In this document: positions 6,355 to 14,517 of the stretch, in pieces
Layout: each line of letters begins with the position of its first letter
Position numbering within the stretch: the first letter of the stretch is position 1
DNA from: Gammaproteobacteria bacterium
GTDB lineage: Bacteria > Bacillota_I > Bacilli_A > Izemoplasmatales > UBA1188
Assembly (NCBI GenBank): GCA_024691665.1
Contig: JAILNJ010000007.1
Location: 1 to 20,293, forward strand
Direction of reading: 5' to 3'
DNA length: 20,293 nucleotides
Translations under genes and position numbers: made by a program
The notes under the pieces: model-generated
Told to the model about the DNA's origin: nothing
Database searches by the model: none
What the model saw: the letters and a program-made list of their open reading frames with translations, nothing else

Positions 6355-6753
6355 CTATAAATGGCCTGCACCAGTTTTCTTGATTTCTTTCTTAAGAGTA
6401 TTTTCCGCAAGTGCTAATTCAATGTTTCTTTCTCTATTTTCTTGTCTTCTAATATCAAGCAAATTATGGAAGGCAATCATAGCTTCATCTTTTGTTTTAC
6501 CAAAGGCAATAGATTCACAAGTGACTGAAACATTATCATCCATATTTCTTACTACTGCGCTTGATAAAGCAATATAATCTATGTCTTTATTTTCTTTTGT
6601 AACCGCAACATACCCAATCTTTACAGTAGAAATAAGTGGTAAGTGATTATTGAGCATACCGAAAGATCCATTTCTTTCATCATGGATTAATATGTATATA
6701 CAATTTTGTTCACTGTATTCTACTCCAAGCGGAGTCACAATCTTTATATTCAT
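6355..6753 (-). CDS. atpC: F1 ATP synthase subunit epsilon
   Basis: Epsilon joins gamma in the central rotor stalk and restrains ATP hydrolysis. The 132 residues show the N-terminal beta-sandwich (IKIVTPLGVEYSEQ, GSFGMLNNHLPLISTVKIGY) and a C-terminal helical pair rich in Arg, Glu and Lys (about 90-130). In many proteins GxMxxHxPLI is the family hallmark; here it reads GMLNNHLPLI. The ATG overlaps the atpD stop by 4 bp, as expected for the last gene of the operon. No clear terminator follows before the next promoter, so some atp transcripts may continue into the coiled-coil gene. Confidence 0.95.
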   Translation of the reverse strand: MNIKIVTPLGVEYSEQNCIYILIHDERNGSFGMLNNHLPLISTVKIGYVAVTKENKDIDYIALSSAVVRNMDDNVSVTCESIAFGKTKDEAMIAFHNLLDIRRQENRERNIELALAENTLKKEIKKTGAGHL

Positions 6754-8168
6754 GCTTTATATCCTAATTGTTCTGCCTTTTTAATTACATCATCAATTGT
6801 TCCAACAAATCTGAATGCTTCTTCAGGATAATCATCAAATTTGCCAGAGAGTATTTCTTTAAAACTTCTAATAGTATCATCAATTCTTACATATGCACCT
6901 GGGTTACCTGTAAACTTCTCAGCTACAAAGAATGATTGAGATAAGAAATTCTTAATACGTCTTGCACGCTTAACGATGACTTTATCTTCATCAGATAATT
7001 CGTCCATACCAAGGATTGCGATGATATCTAGAAGTTCATTATATCTTTGAAGAATCTCTTGAACACGTCTTGCAGTGTTATAGTGTTCTTCACCTACGAT
7101 TAATTTATCTAGAGCACGTGATGTTGATGCTAGTGGATCAACCGCAGGATAGATTCCTTCTTCTGCAATCTTACGTGAAAGGTTAGTAGTCGCATCAAGA
7201 TGAGTGAATGCTGTTGCTGGAGCTGGGTCTGTATAGTCATCAGCTGGAACATATACAGCTTGAATAGATGTAATAGAACCATCTACTGTTGATGCAATTC
7301 TCTCTTGTAGTTCACCCATATCAGATGCAAGTGTTGGTTGATAACCTACCGCACTTGGCATTCTACCAAGTAAAGCTGAAACCTCTGAACCTGCTTGAGT
7401 AAATCTGAAGATATTATCGATAAAGAGTAGCACATCTTGATGTTCTTTATCTCTAAAATGTTCTGCCATTGTAAGAGCTGATAAGCCTACTCTCATACGT
7501 GCACCAGGAACTTCGTTCATTTGTCCAAATACCATTGTAGTCTTTGAAATAACGCCTGATTCAGTCATTTCTGTGTATAGGTCATTACCTTCTCTAGTTC
7601 TTTCACCAACACCCGCAAATACTGAAATACCACCATGGTTAGTTGCTACATTATGGATTAATTCTTGAATTAAGACAGTCTTACCAACACCGGCACCACC
7701 GAATAAACCAATCTTACCACCCTTAATATATGGAGCTAGTAAGTCGATAACTTTAATACCAGTTTCAAACACTTCTACTTTAGCGTTAACGTCAGTTAAT
7801 TTTGGTGCGCTTCTATGGATTGGATCATACTTAGTATCCTTTGGGAGTGGTTCAGCGTGGTCAATAGCTTCGCCAAGTACATTAAATACTCGTCCAAGAG
7901 TAACGTTACCTACTGGAACTTTAATTGGAGAACCAGTATCAATTACTTCCATACCACGACGAAGACCATCAGTTGGACCCATTGCGATACAACGAACAAT
8001 TGAATTACCTAAATGTAGTGCAACCTCAAGTGTAAGATGTACTCCAATATTATCATTGTCTTTAGCGTTAACATCGATAGTTAATGCATCCTTTATATTT
8101 GGAAGTTTATCTAAGAATTCTACATCTACTACTGATGATAAAACTTCTTTAATAATACCTTTATTCAT
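6750..8168 (-). CDS. atpD: F1 ATP synthase subunit beta
   Basis: This is the catalytic subunit of F1. The 472-residue protein has the Walker A loop GGAGVGKT at 157-164, the catalytic Glu in GVGERTREGNDLY (E189), a Walker B-type LLFIDNIFRF, and the ALLGRMPSAVGYQPTL adenine/phosphate region. The DELSDEDK segment in the C-terminal domain matches the DELSEED motif region that contacts gamma and epsilon. Length is normal (about 460-480). It has a Shine-Dalgarno (AAGGAGGA) in the 11-bp gap after atpG, and it overlaps atpC downstream. Confidence 0.98.
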   Translation of the reverse strand: MNKGIIKEVLSSVVDVEFLDKLPNIKDALTIDVNAKDNDNIGVHLTLEVALHLGNSIVRCIAMGPTDGLRRGMEVIDTGSPIKVPVGNVTLGRVFNVLGEAIDHAEPLPKDTKYDPIHRSAPKLTDVNAKVEVFETGIKVIDLLAPYIKGGKIGLFGGAGVGKTVLIQELIHNVATNHGGISVFAGVGERTREGNDLYTEMTESGVISKTTMVFGQMNEVPGARMRVGLSALTMAEHFRDKEHQDVLLFIDNIFRFTQAGSEVSALLGRMPSAVGYQPTLASDMGELQERIASTVDGSITSIQAVYVPADDYTDPAPATAFTHLDATTNLSRKIAEEGIYPAVDPLASTSRALDKLIVGEEHYNTARRVQEILQRYNELLDIIAILGMDELSDEDKVIVKRARRIKNFLSQSFFVAEKFTGNPGAYVRIDDTIRSFKEILSGKFDDYPEEAFRFVGTIDDVIKKAEQLGYKA

Positions 8169-8179
8169 GAGTCTCCTCC

Positions 8180-9043
8180 TTAATTAACCGCATTTGAACC
8201 ATTGATGATATCAGTGAGTTCAGTTGTGATTTGATTTTGTCTTGCGTGATTATATTTAAGAGTTAATTTCTCTTCTATTTCTTTTGCGTTATCAGATGCA
8301 TTCTTCATCGCATTCATACGAGAAGCGTGTTCTGATGTCTTCGCATCAAGAATGATTCTAAATAATGTGTAAGAGATATTTAGTCTAATTACTTGATTTA
8401 ATACTTCTTCTTTAGAAGGTTCAAAGATATATTCTGTCTTATCTACTTCTTTATAGTCCTTATCAAGTCTTACTGGAAGGACTTGTTCTCTTACGATCTT
8501 ATTAGACATTGTATTAATGAACTTTTGATAGAAACATACAGTTCTACCTACTTCACCTTTAATATATCCTTCAGTGATTTTGTCTGATACTTCTTCGAAG
8601 TCTACGAATAATACATCATCTCTAATATTATTAGGTTCTTCGTTTACCACATTATACTTCTTACTCTTAGCGAAACTAAACGCTTTAAAGCCAATAGTTG
8701 CGACTAAGAATTCATCTTTAGCTTTATGATGTGATTTAGTATACTCATCAAAGAACTTAAAGAGTGCATTATTATAGTTACCTATTAAACCTCTATCGGA
8801 TGATATTAAGATATAACATGGTCTCTTTTTATTTTTCTCTAAAGCTTTAGATTTAAGATCTGGATTATTAAAAAGAAGGGAATTCATTGTTTCCTTGATT
8901 GATTCTTGAATTGGTCTAAATTCCTCTAGAGATTTTTGTGCCCTTCTTAACTTCGCAGTTGAAACCATATTCATAGCTTCAGTAATCTGATAAGTCTTCT
9001 TAGTGGCATTTATTCTCTCTTTAATTTTCTTCTTTTCTGCCAT
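8180..9043 (-). CDS. atpG: F1 ATP synthase subunit gamma
   Basis: Gamma is the central shaft that couples rotation of the c ring to catalysis. The 287-residue protein has the two conserved terminal helices that form the antiparallel coiled coil. The N-terminal one is IKERINATKKTYQITEAMNM followed by VSTAKLRRAQ (about residues 7-36). The C-terminal one includes SEHASRMNAMKNASDNAKEI and NHARQNQITTELTDI. The middle Rossmann-like domain holds SSDRGLIGNYN. The start codon is separated from the atpA stop by one base, so translation is probably coupled. No anomaly is seen. Confidence 0.97.
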   Translation of the reverse strand: MAEKKKIKERINATKKTYQITEAMNMVSTAKLRRAQKSLEEFRPIQESIKETMNSLLFNNPDLKSKALEKNKKRPCYILISSDRGLIGNYNNALFKFFDEYTKSHHKAKDEFLVATIGFKAFSFAKSKKYNVVNEEPNNIRDDVLFVDFEEVSDKITEGYIKGEVGRTVCFYQKFINTMSNKIVREQVLPVRLDKDYKEVDKTEYIFEPSKEEVLNQVIRLNISYTLFRIILDAKTSEHASRMNAMKNASDNAKEIEEKLTLKYNHARQNQITTELTDIINGSNAVN

Positions 9044-9044
9044 A

Positions 9045-10553
9045 TTATCTAAAAGTTGCTTTAAATTCTTTTATTACTTTATCCATTAATTCATCGTTTG
9101 GAACTTCTTTAGTTTCAACGATTTGTTCTAATATTTCTTTTCCTGTTTTATTAATCATAAAGAAGTTATGGAGATTCTTTTCAAATCTTTGAACATCTTT
9201 AGTTTGGATATCATCAAGATATCCTTTTGTAAGAGTATAAAGTGATATAACTTCAAGTTCTACAGGCATAGTTTCATGTGCTCCTTGAATTAGAAGTTGA
9301 ATAGTCTTCTTACCTCTTTCAAGTTTTCTAGCTGTTTGTTCATCTAGGTCTGAACCAAATTGAGTAAATGCTTCAAGTTCTTGGAATGATGCAAGGTCAA
9401 GTCTGAGTGTTCCAGTTAATTTCTTGATAGCTTTGATTTGAGCTGCACCACCAACTCTTGATACAGATAGTCCTGGAACTTCCGCAGGACGGATACCACT
9501 GTGGAATCTATTTGTTTCAAGATAGATTTGTCCATCAGTGATTGAAATAACATTGGTAGGAATATATGCACTGAAATCACCTTCTTGTGTTTCAATGATT
9601 GGAAGAGCGGTAAGTGATCCTCCACCTAATGATTTGTTTAACTTCGCAGCTCTTTCAAGAAGTCTTGAATGTAGATAGAAGATATCACCAGGATAAGCTT
9701 CTCTTCCTGGAGGTCTTCTTAAAAGTAGAGATATTTCACGGTATGCGACAGCTTGTTTAGATAAGTCATCATAAACAACTAAAGCGTCTTTACCATTAAA
9801 CATAAACTCTTCACCAATAGCGCATCCTGCGTATGGTGCAATATATTGAAGTGGAGCTGGGTCTGATGCACTTGCACATACTACAGTTGTATATTCCATA
9901 GCTCCGAACTTTTTGAGTGTATCAATTACTGCGGCTACTGTTGATTCTTTTTGTCCTATTGCAACGTAAATACAGTAAACGCCTTTACCTCTTTGGTTAA
10001 TGATTGTATCAATCGCAAGAGTAGTTTTACCAGTTTGTCTATCACCAATAATTAATTCTCTTTGACCTCTACCAATAGGTGTTAAAGTATCAACAATCTT
10101 TAAACCTGTTTGAAGAGGCGTATTAACTGATTCTCTATCAATAACACCAGTTGCGACCACATCAATTGGACGTCTCTTTTTAGAACTGATTTCTTTTCCA
10201 CCATCAAGAGCGATACCCAGAGGGTTTACAACTCTTCCGACCAACTCTTCACCCACAGGTACTTCTACAATGTGTTTTGTGGTTCTTACGATATCGCCTT
10301 CTTTAACCTGACCATTATCGTTAAGTAAGATTACACCAACCATATCTTTTTCAAGGTTAAGGGCAATTCCAAATACTCCATTTTCAAATGTAAGTAATTC
10401 ATTACTCATAACGTTATCAAGGCCAAATACTTTACAAATAGAATCGCCAACTGAAACTACACGACCAACTTCTTTAGTTTCAAGGTCGCTTTTATATGAT
10501 TCTATTTGGCTTTTAAGTAAGAGAGATATTTCTTTTGCATTTATCTTTTCCAT
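9045..10553 (-). CDS. atpA: F1 ATP synthase subunit alpha
   Basis: Alpha is the non-catalytic nucleotide-binding subunit alternating with beta in the F1 hexamer. The 502-residue protein shows the beta-barrel N-domain, VGRVVNPLG at 105-113, the P-loop GDRQTGKT at 170-177, the VYDDLSKQAVAYREISLLLR region with the Walker B Asp pair, and RPAEVPGLSVSRVGGAAQIK, the alpha-specific region with the arginine that reaches the beta active site. Length is typical. It starts 4 bp downstream of the atpH stop within the operon. Confidence 0.98.
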   Translation of the reverse strand: MEKINAKEISLLLKSQIESYKSDLETKEVGRVVSVGDSICKVFGLDNVMSNELLTFENGVFGIALNLEKDMVGVILLNDNGQVKEGDIVRTTKHIVEVPVGEELVGRVVNPLGIALDGGKEISSKKRRPIDVVATGVIDRESVNTPLQTGLKIVDTLTPIGRGQRELIIGDRQTGKTTLAIDTIINQRGKGVYCIYVAIGQKESTVAAVIDTLKKFGAMEYTTVVCASASDPAPLQYIAPYAGCAIGEEFMFNGKDALVVYDDLSKQAVAYREISLLLRRPPGREAYPGDIFYLHSRLLERAAKLNKSLGGGSLTALPIIETQEGDFSAYIPTNVISITDGQIYLETNRFHSGIRPAEVPGLSVSRVGGAAQIKAIKKLTGTLRLDLASFQELEAFTQFGSDLDEQTARKLERGKKTIQLLIQGAHETMPVELEVISLYTLTKGYLDDIQTKDVQRFEKNLHNFFMINKTGKEILEQIVETKEVPNDELMDKVIKEFKATFR

Positions 10554-10557
10554 AGGA

Positions 10558-11076
10558 CTACCTCTTTAAATCATTAATTAAATCATTAAACTTCTTATCA
10601 ACTGTGAGATCTATGATATTAGATTCATATTCAATTCTAATACCCGCAGTAATACTCTTATCAATCACATTCTCAAGCAAAACATTCTTTGAAGTTTTTA
10701 TTTCTAGTTTTTCTTTTAACTTGTCTAAGTATTCTTTAGTTAAGTTAACTTTAGAATACACAAATACTTTAAGAAGGTTATATTCTAAATAATATAAAGC
10801 CTCAAAATCATCCTTTATATCACCTATTATCTCTATTCTTCTATTATCTAGAAGAGTATAGATAAAACGCCTAAATAGGTCATTTTTAAGGCTCTTATCA
10901 ATTAGTTCTTTCTTCTTCTTAATTGATATTTCTGGATAGCATAAAAACTTGAGGATTTCATCATCACTTAATACTTTATTAAATTCATTTAAGTTATATA
11001 AAAGTACTTCCTTTTCTTGTTTAGAGGAAGATAATTCATATAAAGCTTGTGCGTATTCAAGTGATAATTCGCTCAT
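10558..11076 (-). CDS. atpH: F1 ATP synthase subunit delta
   Basis: Delta (OSCP-like) links the peripheral stalk to the top of F1. The 172-residue protein is mostly helical. It begins with the family-typical SLEYAQALYELS segment (residues 4-15) and ends with the conserved GIRIEYESNIIDLTVDKKF region (about 144-162), corresponding to the usual G-[GL]-x-x-x-x-[VI]-G-x-x-x-[IL]-D-x-S pattern in weakened form. Delta is the least conserved F1 subunit, so the call rests equally on position between atpF and atpA. Its ATG shares one base with the atpF stop. Confidence 0.93.
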   Translation of the reverse strand: MSELSLEYAQALYELSSSKQEKEVLLYNLNEFNKVLSDDEILKFLCYPEISIKKKKELIDKSLKNDLFRRFIYTLLDNRRIEIIGDIKDDFEALYYLEYNLLKVFVYSKVNLTKEYLDKLKEKLEIKTSKNVLLENVIDKSITAGIRIEYESNIIDLTVDKKFNDLINDLKR

Positions 11077-11606
11077 TATTTCTCCAAGTCTTCTAGTGCT
11101 TTTTCATTAAACTTGATGTCATCAACGTTTTCATCAATCATCTTTGATGCCATACGTGATGCAACATCTACAATTTCATCTTTAGCTTCTTTTAAGATTT
11201 CATCTTTTTGTCTTAAAGCTTGAGCTTTAGCATCAGCAATAATTTCTTTTGCTTCAGCTTTAGCCTTTTCGATTATTTCATCTTTTTGTGCTGTAGCATC
11301 AATTCTTGCGGTAGTTAAAATCTCATTAGCTTCATTCTTAGAATTAACTAAGATTTCATCAGCTTCAGCTTTAACTCTATCTGCTTCATCTTTAATCTCT
11401 TGAGCATCTTTATATTCTTCTTTTATCTTTTCTTTCTTAGCATCTAAGAATTTTGTAATCTTATTCCAGAATAAAAATCTCACGATGATAAATAAAAGAA
11501 GGGTAGCAATAAGGTTGATTAAAAAATCGGTTAGGTTAACACCGAATGCATTTTGAAGAACCTCTGTGATTTTATCTCCTATTGCATTACCAAGAATATT
11601 AAACAT
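11076..11606 (-). CDS. atpF: Fo ATP synthase subunit b
   Basis: Subunit b forms the peripheral stalk dimer holding F1 to the membrane. The 176-residue protein has an N-terminal amphipathic stretch, one membrane span at about 27-47 (LINLIATLLLFIIVRFLFW), and then a long, highly charged, unbroken helix with Ala/Glu/Lys heptad- and hendecad-like repeats to the end (about 55-150). The conserved WNKITKFLDAKKEKI segment follows the membrane span. Length is slightly above the 156-residue enterobacterial form and normal for Firmicutes. The Shine-Dalgarno is GAGGAT, 6 bp before the ATG. Confidence 0.96.
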   Translation of the reverse strand: MFNILGNAIGDKITEVLQNAFGVNLTDFLINLIATLLLFIIVRFLFWNKITKFLDAKKEKIKEEYKDAQEIKDEADRVKAEADEILVNSKNEANEILTTARIDATAQKDEIIEKAKAEAKEIIADAKAQALRQKDEILKEAKDEIVDVASRMASKMIDENVDDIKFNEKALEDLEK

Positions 11607-11624
11607 CTTAATCCTCAGTAAATA

Positions 11625-11918
11625 TTATTTTGTAGCAAAGATTAACATCATTGCAGTAATTAAAGCGTAAAGACCAGTTGTTTCAGCGATAGATGCACCA
11701 ACGATCATAGTTGAAGTGATTTTAGATGCAGCTTCAGGTTGTCTTGCGATAGCTTCTACTGCTTTACCAGCAACGAATGATTGACCGATACCTTGGCTCA
11801 TACCAGTGAGTACAGCGATACCAGCACCAAGATATGCGAGACCTCTTGCGAAGAATTCATTGTATTGAGGTGCTTCAGCTAAAACACCCATAATTCCTCT
11901 AAATAAATTTTCTAACAT
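11625..11918 (-). CDS. atpE: Fo ATP synthase subunit c, with a Na+-type binding site
   Basis: Subunit c forms the ion-carrying rotor ring. I use the ATG at 11918 because GGAGG lies 8 bp upstream; an in-frame TTG at 11933 overlaps that Shine-Dalgarno. The 97 residues are about a dozen longer than usual at the N-terminus. Helix 1 holds GAGIAVLTGMSQGIGQ, the loop is AGKAVEAIARQPEA, and helix 2 has GASIAETTGLYALI with the ion-binding Glu at E79. Aligned by eye to the Ilyobacter tartaricus Na+ ring, Q46, E79, T80 and T81 fall on Q32, E65, S66 and T67, the Na+ ligands. H+-type Firmicute rings lack this Gln. Na+ coupling is therefore predicted, not shown. Confidence 0.96.
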   Translation of the reverse strand: MLENLFRGIMGVLAEAPQYNEFFARGLAYLGAGIAVLTGMSQGIGQSFVAGKAVEAIARQPEAASKITSTMIVGASIAETTGLYALITAMMLIFATK

Positions 11919-11936
11919 AATATATTCCTCCAATTA

Positions 11937-12677
11937 TTATTCTTCTTCTAAATTCATATTTTGTCTTGATAGCATTAATACAAGCATTGTATATACAACT
12001 ACTTGAATCATACCAAAGGCTATATCAAATACAGTGTGGACTAACGCAGAAGTTATTATAACTCCCACAGTTCCACCAACTAAAGTTCCGGCAAGTCCAC
12101 CAATTGCAGTAGTAAGCATATTACATGCGCCAAGAACTAAAGAACCTAATACTACACCACTAAAAATATTACCGAATAGACGCATACCTAAGGCAATCGG
12201 TGTAGTAAGTTCACTAAGTAAAGATATTGGGAATACTAAGAATGATACCCCTTTAACAGGTCCCATAAATCCTTTCATTCTTCCTTTAAATCCTTGATAC
12301 TTAAATCCAATAAACTGAAGTATTACAAACGCAATTACACACATTGAGAGCGCTACACCTAAGTTAGACATAGGTGGAGTGAGTCCAAAGAGTGATGAAA
12401 GGTTTGCGAATGTAAGGTATGATGTAATCATTATTACAAATGGAGCAAAGAACTTCTTTTCTTTAACATCTGTATTATTTACTGCAAAAGAGTTTGCGAA
12501 TTCAACAAATATTACAGATAAACCCATAATACCTTTGGTTGGTACTTCGTCTTTTTCAGGATCAAGTTTAGAGAATCTAATACCTGTGATAATAAAGTAT
12601 AGAGCAAGCACAATAAAGATAACTATGACAGTTTTAGCTGAACTAGATAAGTTCCAGTCAAAATGTAGATTAATCAT
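11937..12677 (-). CDS. atpB: Fo ATP synthase subunit a
   Basis: Subunit a forms the ion half-channels against the c ring. The start at 12677 follows AGGAGG with a normal gap; an in-frame GTG at 12686 overlaps that Shine-Dalgarno. The 246-residue protein has five to six membrane helices. The essential stator Arg is R166 in LGMRLFGNIFSG, and the last helices carry the usual HTVFDIAFGMIQVVVYTML segment. SLFGLTPPMSNLGVALS at about 95-111 is also family-typical. The gene overlaps the end of the AtpI-like gene by 8 bp, and atpE follows 18 bp after its stop. The match to I. tartaricus-type Na+ half-channels cannot be judged by eye. Confidence 0.96.
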   Translation of the reverse strand: MINLHFDWNLSSSAKTVIVIFIVLALYFIITGIRFSKLDPEKDEVPTKGIMGLSVIFVEFANSFAVNNTDVKEKKFFAPFVIMITSYLTFANLSSLFGLTPPMSNLGVALSMCVIAFVILQFIGFKYQGFKGRMKGFMGPVKGVSFLVFPISLLSELTTPIALGMRLFGNIFSGVVLGSLVLGACNMLTTAIGGLAGTLVGGTVGVIITSALVHTVFDIAFGMIQVVVYTMLVLMLSRQNMNLEEE

Positions 12678-13059
12678 TTTTTGCACCTCCTCTTGAATCT
12701 AAGAGTCCCATGATTATTAAGAACACTGGATACTCTAAGACTCCAAATATAATATAGATAACATTGTAATCAGCGAAATAGCATGCGACAAAGATAATTG
12801 CGCCTAATATTAAGAATCTGATTACATAACTTAGTGGAACGAATAATCTTAATTTATTTACGTTCTCACGTTGAATCTTAAACGTTAATTTATAGTTTCC
12901 ATAATTTAAGACAATAGAAATAGTAGCCCCAATAACTAAGCTTTTTATTTCTGCATTATTATTCTTGGTGACGAAGAATAATATGATAGAAAGTAAAACA
13001 GTAAATGGGACAGAGAATATAATCGCTTTATCGAACATAGTTAATTCTCTATCGTTCAT
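12670..13059 (-). CDS. atpI: AtpI-like membrane protein of the ATP synthase operon
   Basis: This 129-residue protein has four membrane segments (about 12-30, 38-54, 70-90 and 95-118) with few charges except in the loop KIQRENVNKL. Sequence similarity to AtpI is weak, as is common in this family. The placement immediately before atpB, with an 8-bp overlap, is the AtpI position in nearly all Firmicute atp operons. AtpI helps assemble the c ring, and this is best documented for the Na+ ATP synthase of Acetobacterium woodii. Together with the Na+-type AtpE here, that role is plausible. It overlaps the upstream AtpZ-like gene by 4 bp. Confidence 0.75.
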   Translation of the reverse strand: MNDRELTMFDKAIIFSVPFTVLLSIILFFVTKNNNAEIKSLVIGATISIVLNYGNYKLTFKIQRENVNKLRLFVPLSYVIRFLILGAIIFVACYFADYNVIYIIFGVLEYPVFLIIMGLLDSRGGAKND

Positions 13060-13388
13060 TTTCTTGTCCTCGTAATTAAATTATAGAAAGGTATCGGACC
13101 AATTAAGAATATAGCTAAGAGCAAGAATAAGACTTTAGTATTACATAACTTATCTAAATAAACACCAAGCCAGATTCCGCCACCTAAAAGGATAATAATC
13201 TCAAAAACAAATTGGGAAAATATTACGTATGTTGCGACATACTTTTTTACTTTCTTTCCTTTAGGTTCTTCTTCAGTTTCTTCTTTGAGTGTTTCAGGGA
13301 GCTCTTCAGTTGAATTAGATTCTTCTTTTTGTTCTTCCTCTAATTCTTCTTCTAGTTCTTCCTTATTTTGTTCCGAATAATCTGTCAC
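13056..13388 (-). CDS. AtpZ-like protein with a long acidic N-terminal tail
   Basis: The hydrophobic C-terminal half has two membrane segments (FSQFVFEIIILLGGGIWLGV and LFLLLAIFLIGPIPFYNLI) joined by YLDKLCNTK, the AtpZ/AtpI hairpin pattern with the conserved GxxLGxxLD-type turn. The N-terminal half is unusual: about 45 residues made largely of Glu with Lys, Ser and Thr. The reading frame is open up to an ATG at 13427, but that ATG lies deep in upp and has no ribosome site. A GTG at 13388 has GGAG six bases upstream, giving 110 residues and a 26-bp overlap with upp, and I prefer it. AtpZ-type proteins are linked to ATP synthase assembly and divalent cation entry. Assignment is by hydropathy and position. 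Confidence 0.7.
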   Translation of the reverse strand: MTDYSEQNKEELEEELEEEQKEESNSTEELPETLKEETEEEPKGKKVKKYVATYVIFSQFVFEIIILLGGGIWLGVYLDKLCNTKVLFLLLAIFLIGPIPFYNLITRTRK

Positions 13389-13983
13389 CACAATCTCCAA
13401 GACCAGGGAGTATATATCCCTTGTCATTTAATTCTCTATCTACTTTGACCATATAGATATCAACATCAGGATAAGCTTCTTGAACAGCTTTAATTCCTTC
13501 AGGACAGCCTACAAGGCCAACATAAATTATATGTTTAACACCTTTACTCTTTAATAGTTCAATACCTTTAATGCATGAACCACCAGTTGCGAGCATTGGA
13601 TCAACTAGAATACAAGTTGTACTATCTTTAATCTCTGGAAGTTTAAAATAGTATTCAACTGGTACTAAAGTTTCTTCATTTCTATATAGTCCAATATGAC
13701 CAACTTTAGCTTGAGGGATAATACGTCTAATACCATCAACCATTCCAAGACCCGCTCTTAAAATAGGTACAATTACAATATCAGTGGCTAAAGTCTTACA
13801 AGTAATAGTTTCAAATGGAGTTTCAACTATTTTATCTTTGACCTCAAGGTTTCTTGTGATTTCATAAGTCACAAGCATACCAATTTCATCTACAATTTCT
13901 TTGAAATCTTTAGTAGATGTATTCTTATCTCTAATGATTGCCATCTTCGAATCTAGAAGTGGATGTGATAAGACGTGTAACAT
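13363..13983 (-). CDS. upp: Uracil phosphoribosyltransferase
   Basis: UPRT salvages uracil with PRPP to UMP, which PyrH of this window would then phosphorylate. The 206-residue protein has the start LHVLSHPLLDSKMAIIRD, the PILRAGLGMVDG segment at about 73-84, and the PRPP-binding loop VDPMLATGGS at 127-136. It ends with the uracil-binding GYILPGLGDCGDRLFGTK. The length is typical (about 208). The ATG shares one base with the rpiB stop. The order rpiB-(glyA)-upp-atp is conserved in Firmicutes; glyA is absent here. Confidence 0.97.
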   Translation of the reverse strand: MLHVLSHPLLDSKMAIIRDKNTSTKDFKEIVDEIGMLVTYEITRNLEVKDKIVETPFETITCKTLATDIVIVPILRAGLGMVDGIRRIIPQAKVGHIGLYRNEETLVPVEYYFKLPEIKDSTTCILVDPMLATGGSCIKGIELLKSKGVKHIIYVGLVGCPEGIKAVQEAYPDVDIYMVKVDRELNDKGYILPGLGDCGDRLFGTK

Positions 13984-14423
13984 TATTTTTCCTCCTCAAT
14001 TTCTTTTATTAAATTTATTCTTCTTAAGTGTCTTTCTTCGTCAGCCATAGGAGTAGTAATAAACTCTTTTACTATTTTTAATGCTTCATCCATTGGTTGA
14101 TTGATTTCGCCAAGGCACAACACATTAGCGCCGTTATGACGTCTCGCATGCATTGCCATATCGGTAGATAAGCATAACGCAGCTCTAACACCTTTAATTT
14201 TGTTGGCGGTAATAGACATACCTACACCATTTGTACATACAAGAATTCCAAAATCAACATTGCCATCTCTTACATCACAAGCGACAGCTTTTGCGAAGAT
14301 TGGATAATCACATGAATCAAATGAATAAGTTCCTCTATCCACGAATTCGATTTCTTTGAAAGTTTCTTTAATCTTTTCTTTAAGATTAAGTCCACCATGG
14401 TCTGAACCAATTGATATTCTCAT
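13983..14423 (-). CDS. rpiB: Ribose 5-phosphate isomerase B
   Basis: RpiB interconverts ribose 5-phosphate and ribulose 5-phosphate, supplying PRPP precursors. The 146-residue protein starts RISIGSDHGGLNLK, the hallmark phosphate-binding SDHGG. The catalytic Cys is C63 in CTNGVGMSITANK; most RpiB proteins read CGTGIGMSI, so two residues of the loop differ. RAALC and the HNGANVLCLG segment (98-106) are normal. It has a strong Shine-Dalgarno (TAGGAGGA) and a probable promoter upstream, and it is the first gene of the unit leading into upp and atp. A sugar-phosphate isomerase of the LacA/B type is possible but less likely at this length and context. Confidence 0.93.
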   Translation of the reverse strand: MRISIGSDHGGLNLKEKIKETFKEIEFVDRGTYSFDSCDYPIFAKAVACDVRDGNVDFGILVCTNGVGMSITANKIKGVRAALCLSTDMAMHARRHNGANVLCLGEINQPMDEALKIVKEFITTPMADEERHLRRINLIKEIEEEK

Positions 14424-14444
14424 TAAAAAATCCTCCTATTGTTT

Positions 14445-14450
14445 ATTATA
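14445..14450 (-). promoter_or_regulatory. Candidate promoter of rpiB-upp-atp (-10 box)
   Basis: A consensus TATAAT on the minus strand (14450-14445) sits 21 bases before the rpiB ATG and within a 14-nt palindrome, TTATTATATAATAA (14443-14456). No good -35 is seen at the right distance, because the T-run of the tsaC terminator occupies it. The strong terminator upstream makes a new promoter here likely. Confidence 0.45.
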
Positions 14451-14461
14451 TAATAAAACTT

Positions 14462-14517
14462 AAAAAAATAAGACAAGGATAGAAAATTAATTTTCTATTG
14501 TCACTGATCCTTGTCTT
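14462..14517 (-). terminator. Strong terminator overlapping the 3' end of the tsaC-like gene
   Basis: On the minus strand an 11-pair perfect stem (AAGACAAGGAT / ATCCTTGTCTT, 14517-14507 with 14480-14470) is followed by AT-rich sequence with seven Ts (14468-14462). Between the arms lies a second hairpin, the 18-nt palindrome TAGAAAATTAATTTTCTA (14480-14497), which shares base 14480 with the outer stem. One arm and part of the loop code for the last residues of the protein and its stop. Confidence 0.88.

Noticed and set aside
6128..6577. Plus-strand open frame of 149 codons spanning the atpC region and the coiled-coil gene promoter
   Set aside because: It runs antisense to atpC and across an intergenic promoter, with no recognisable product and no plus-strand promoter.
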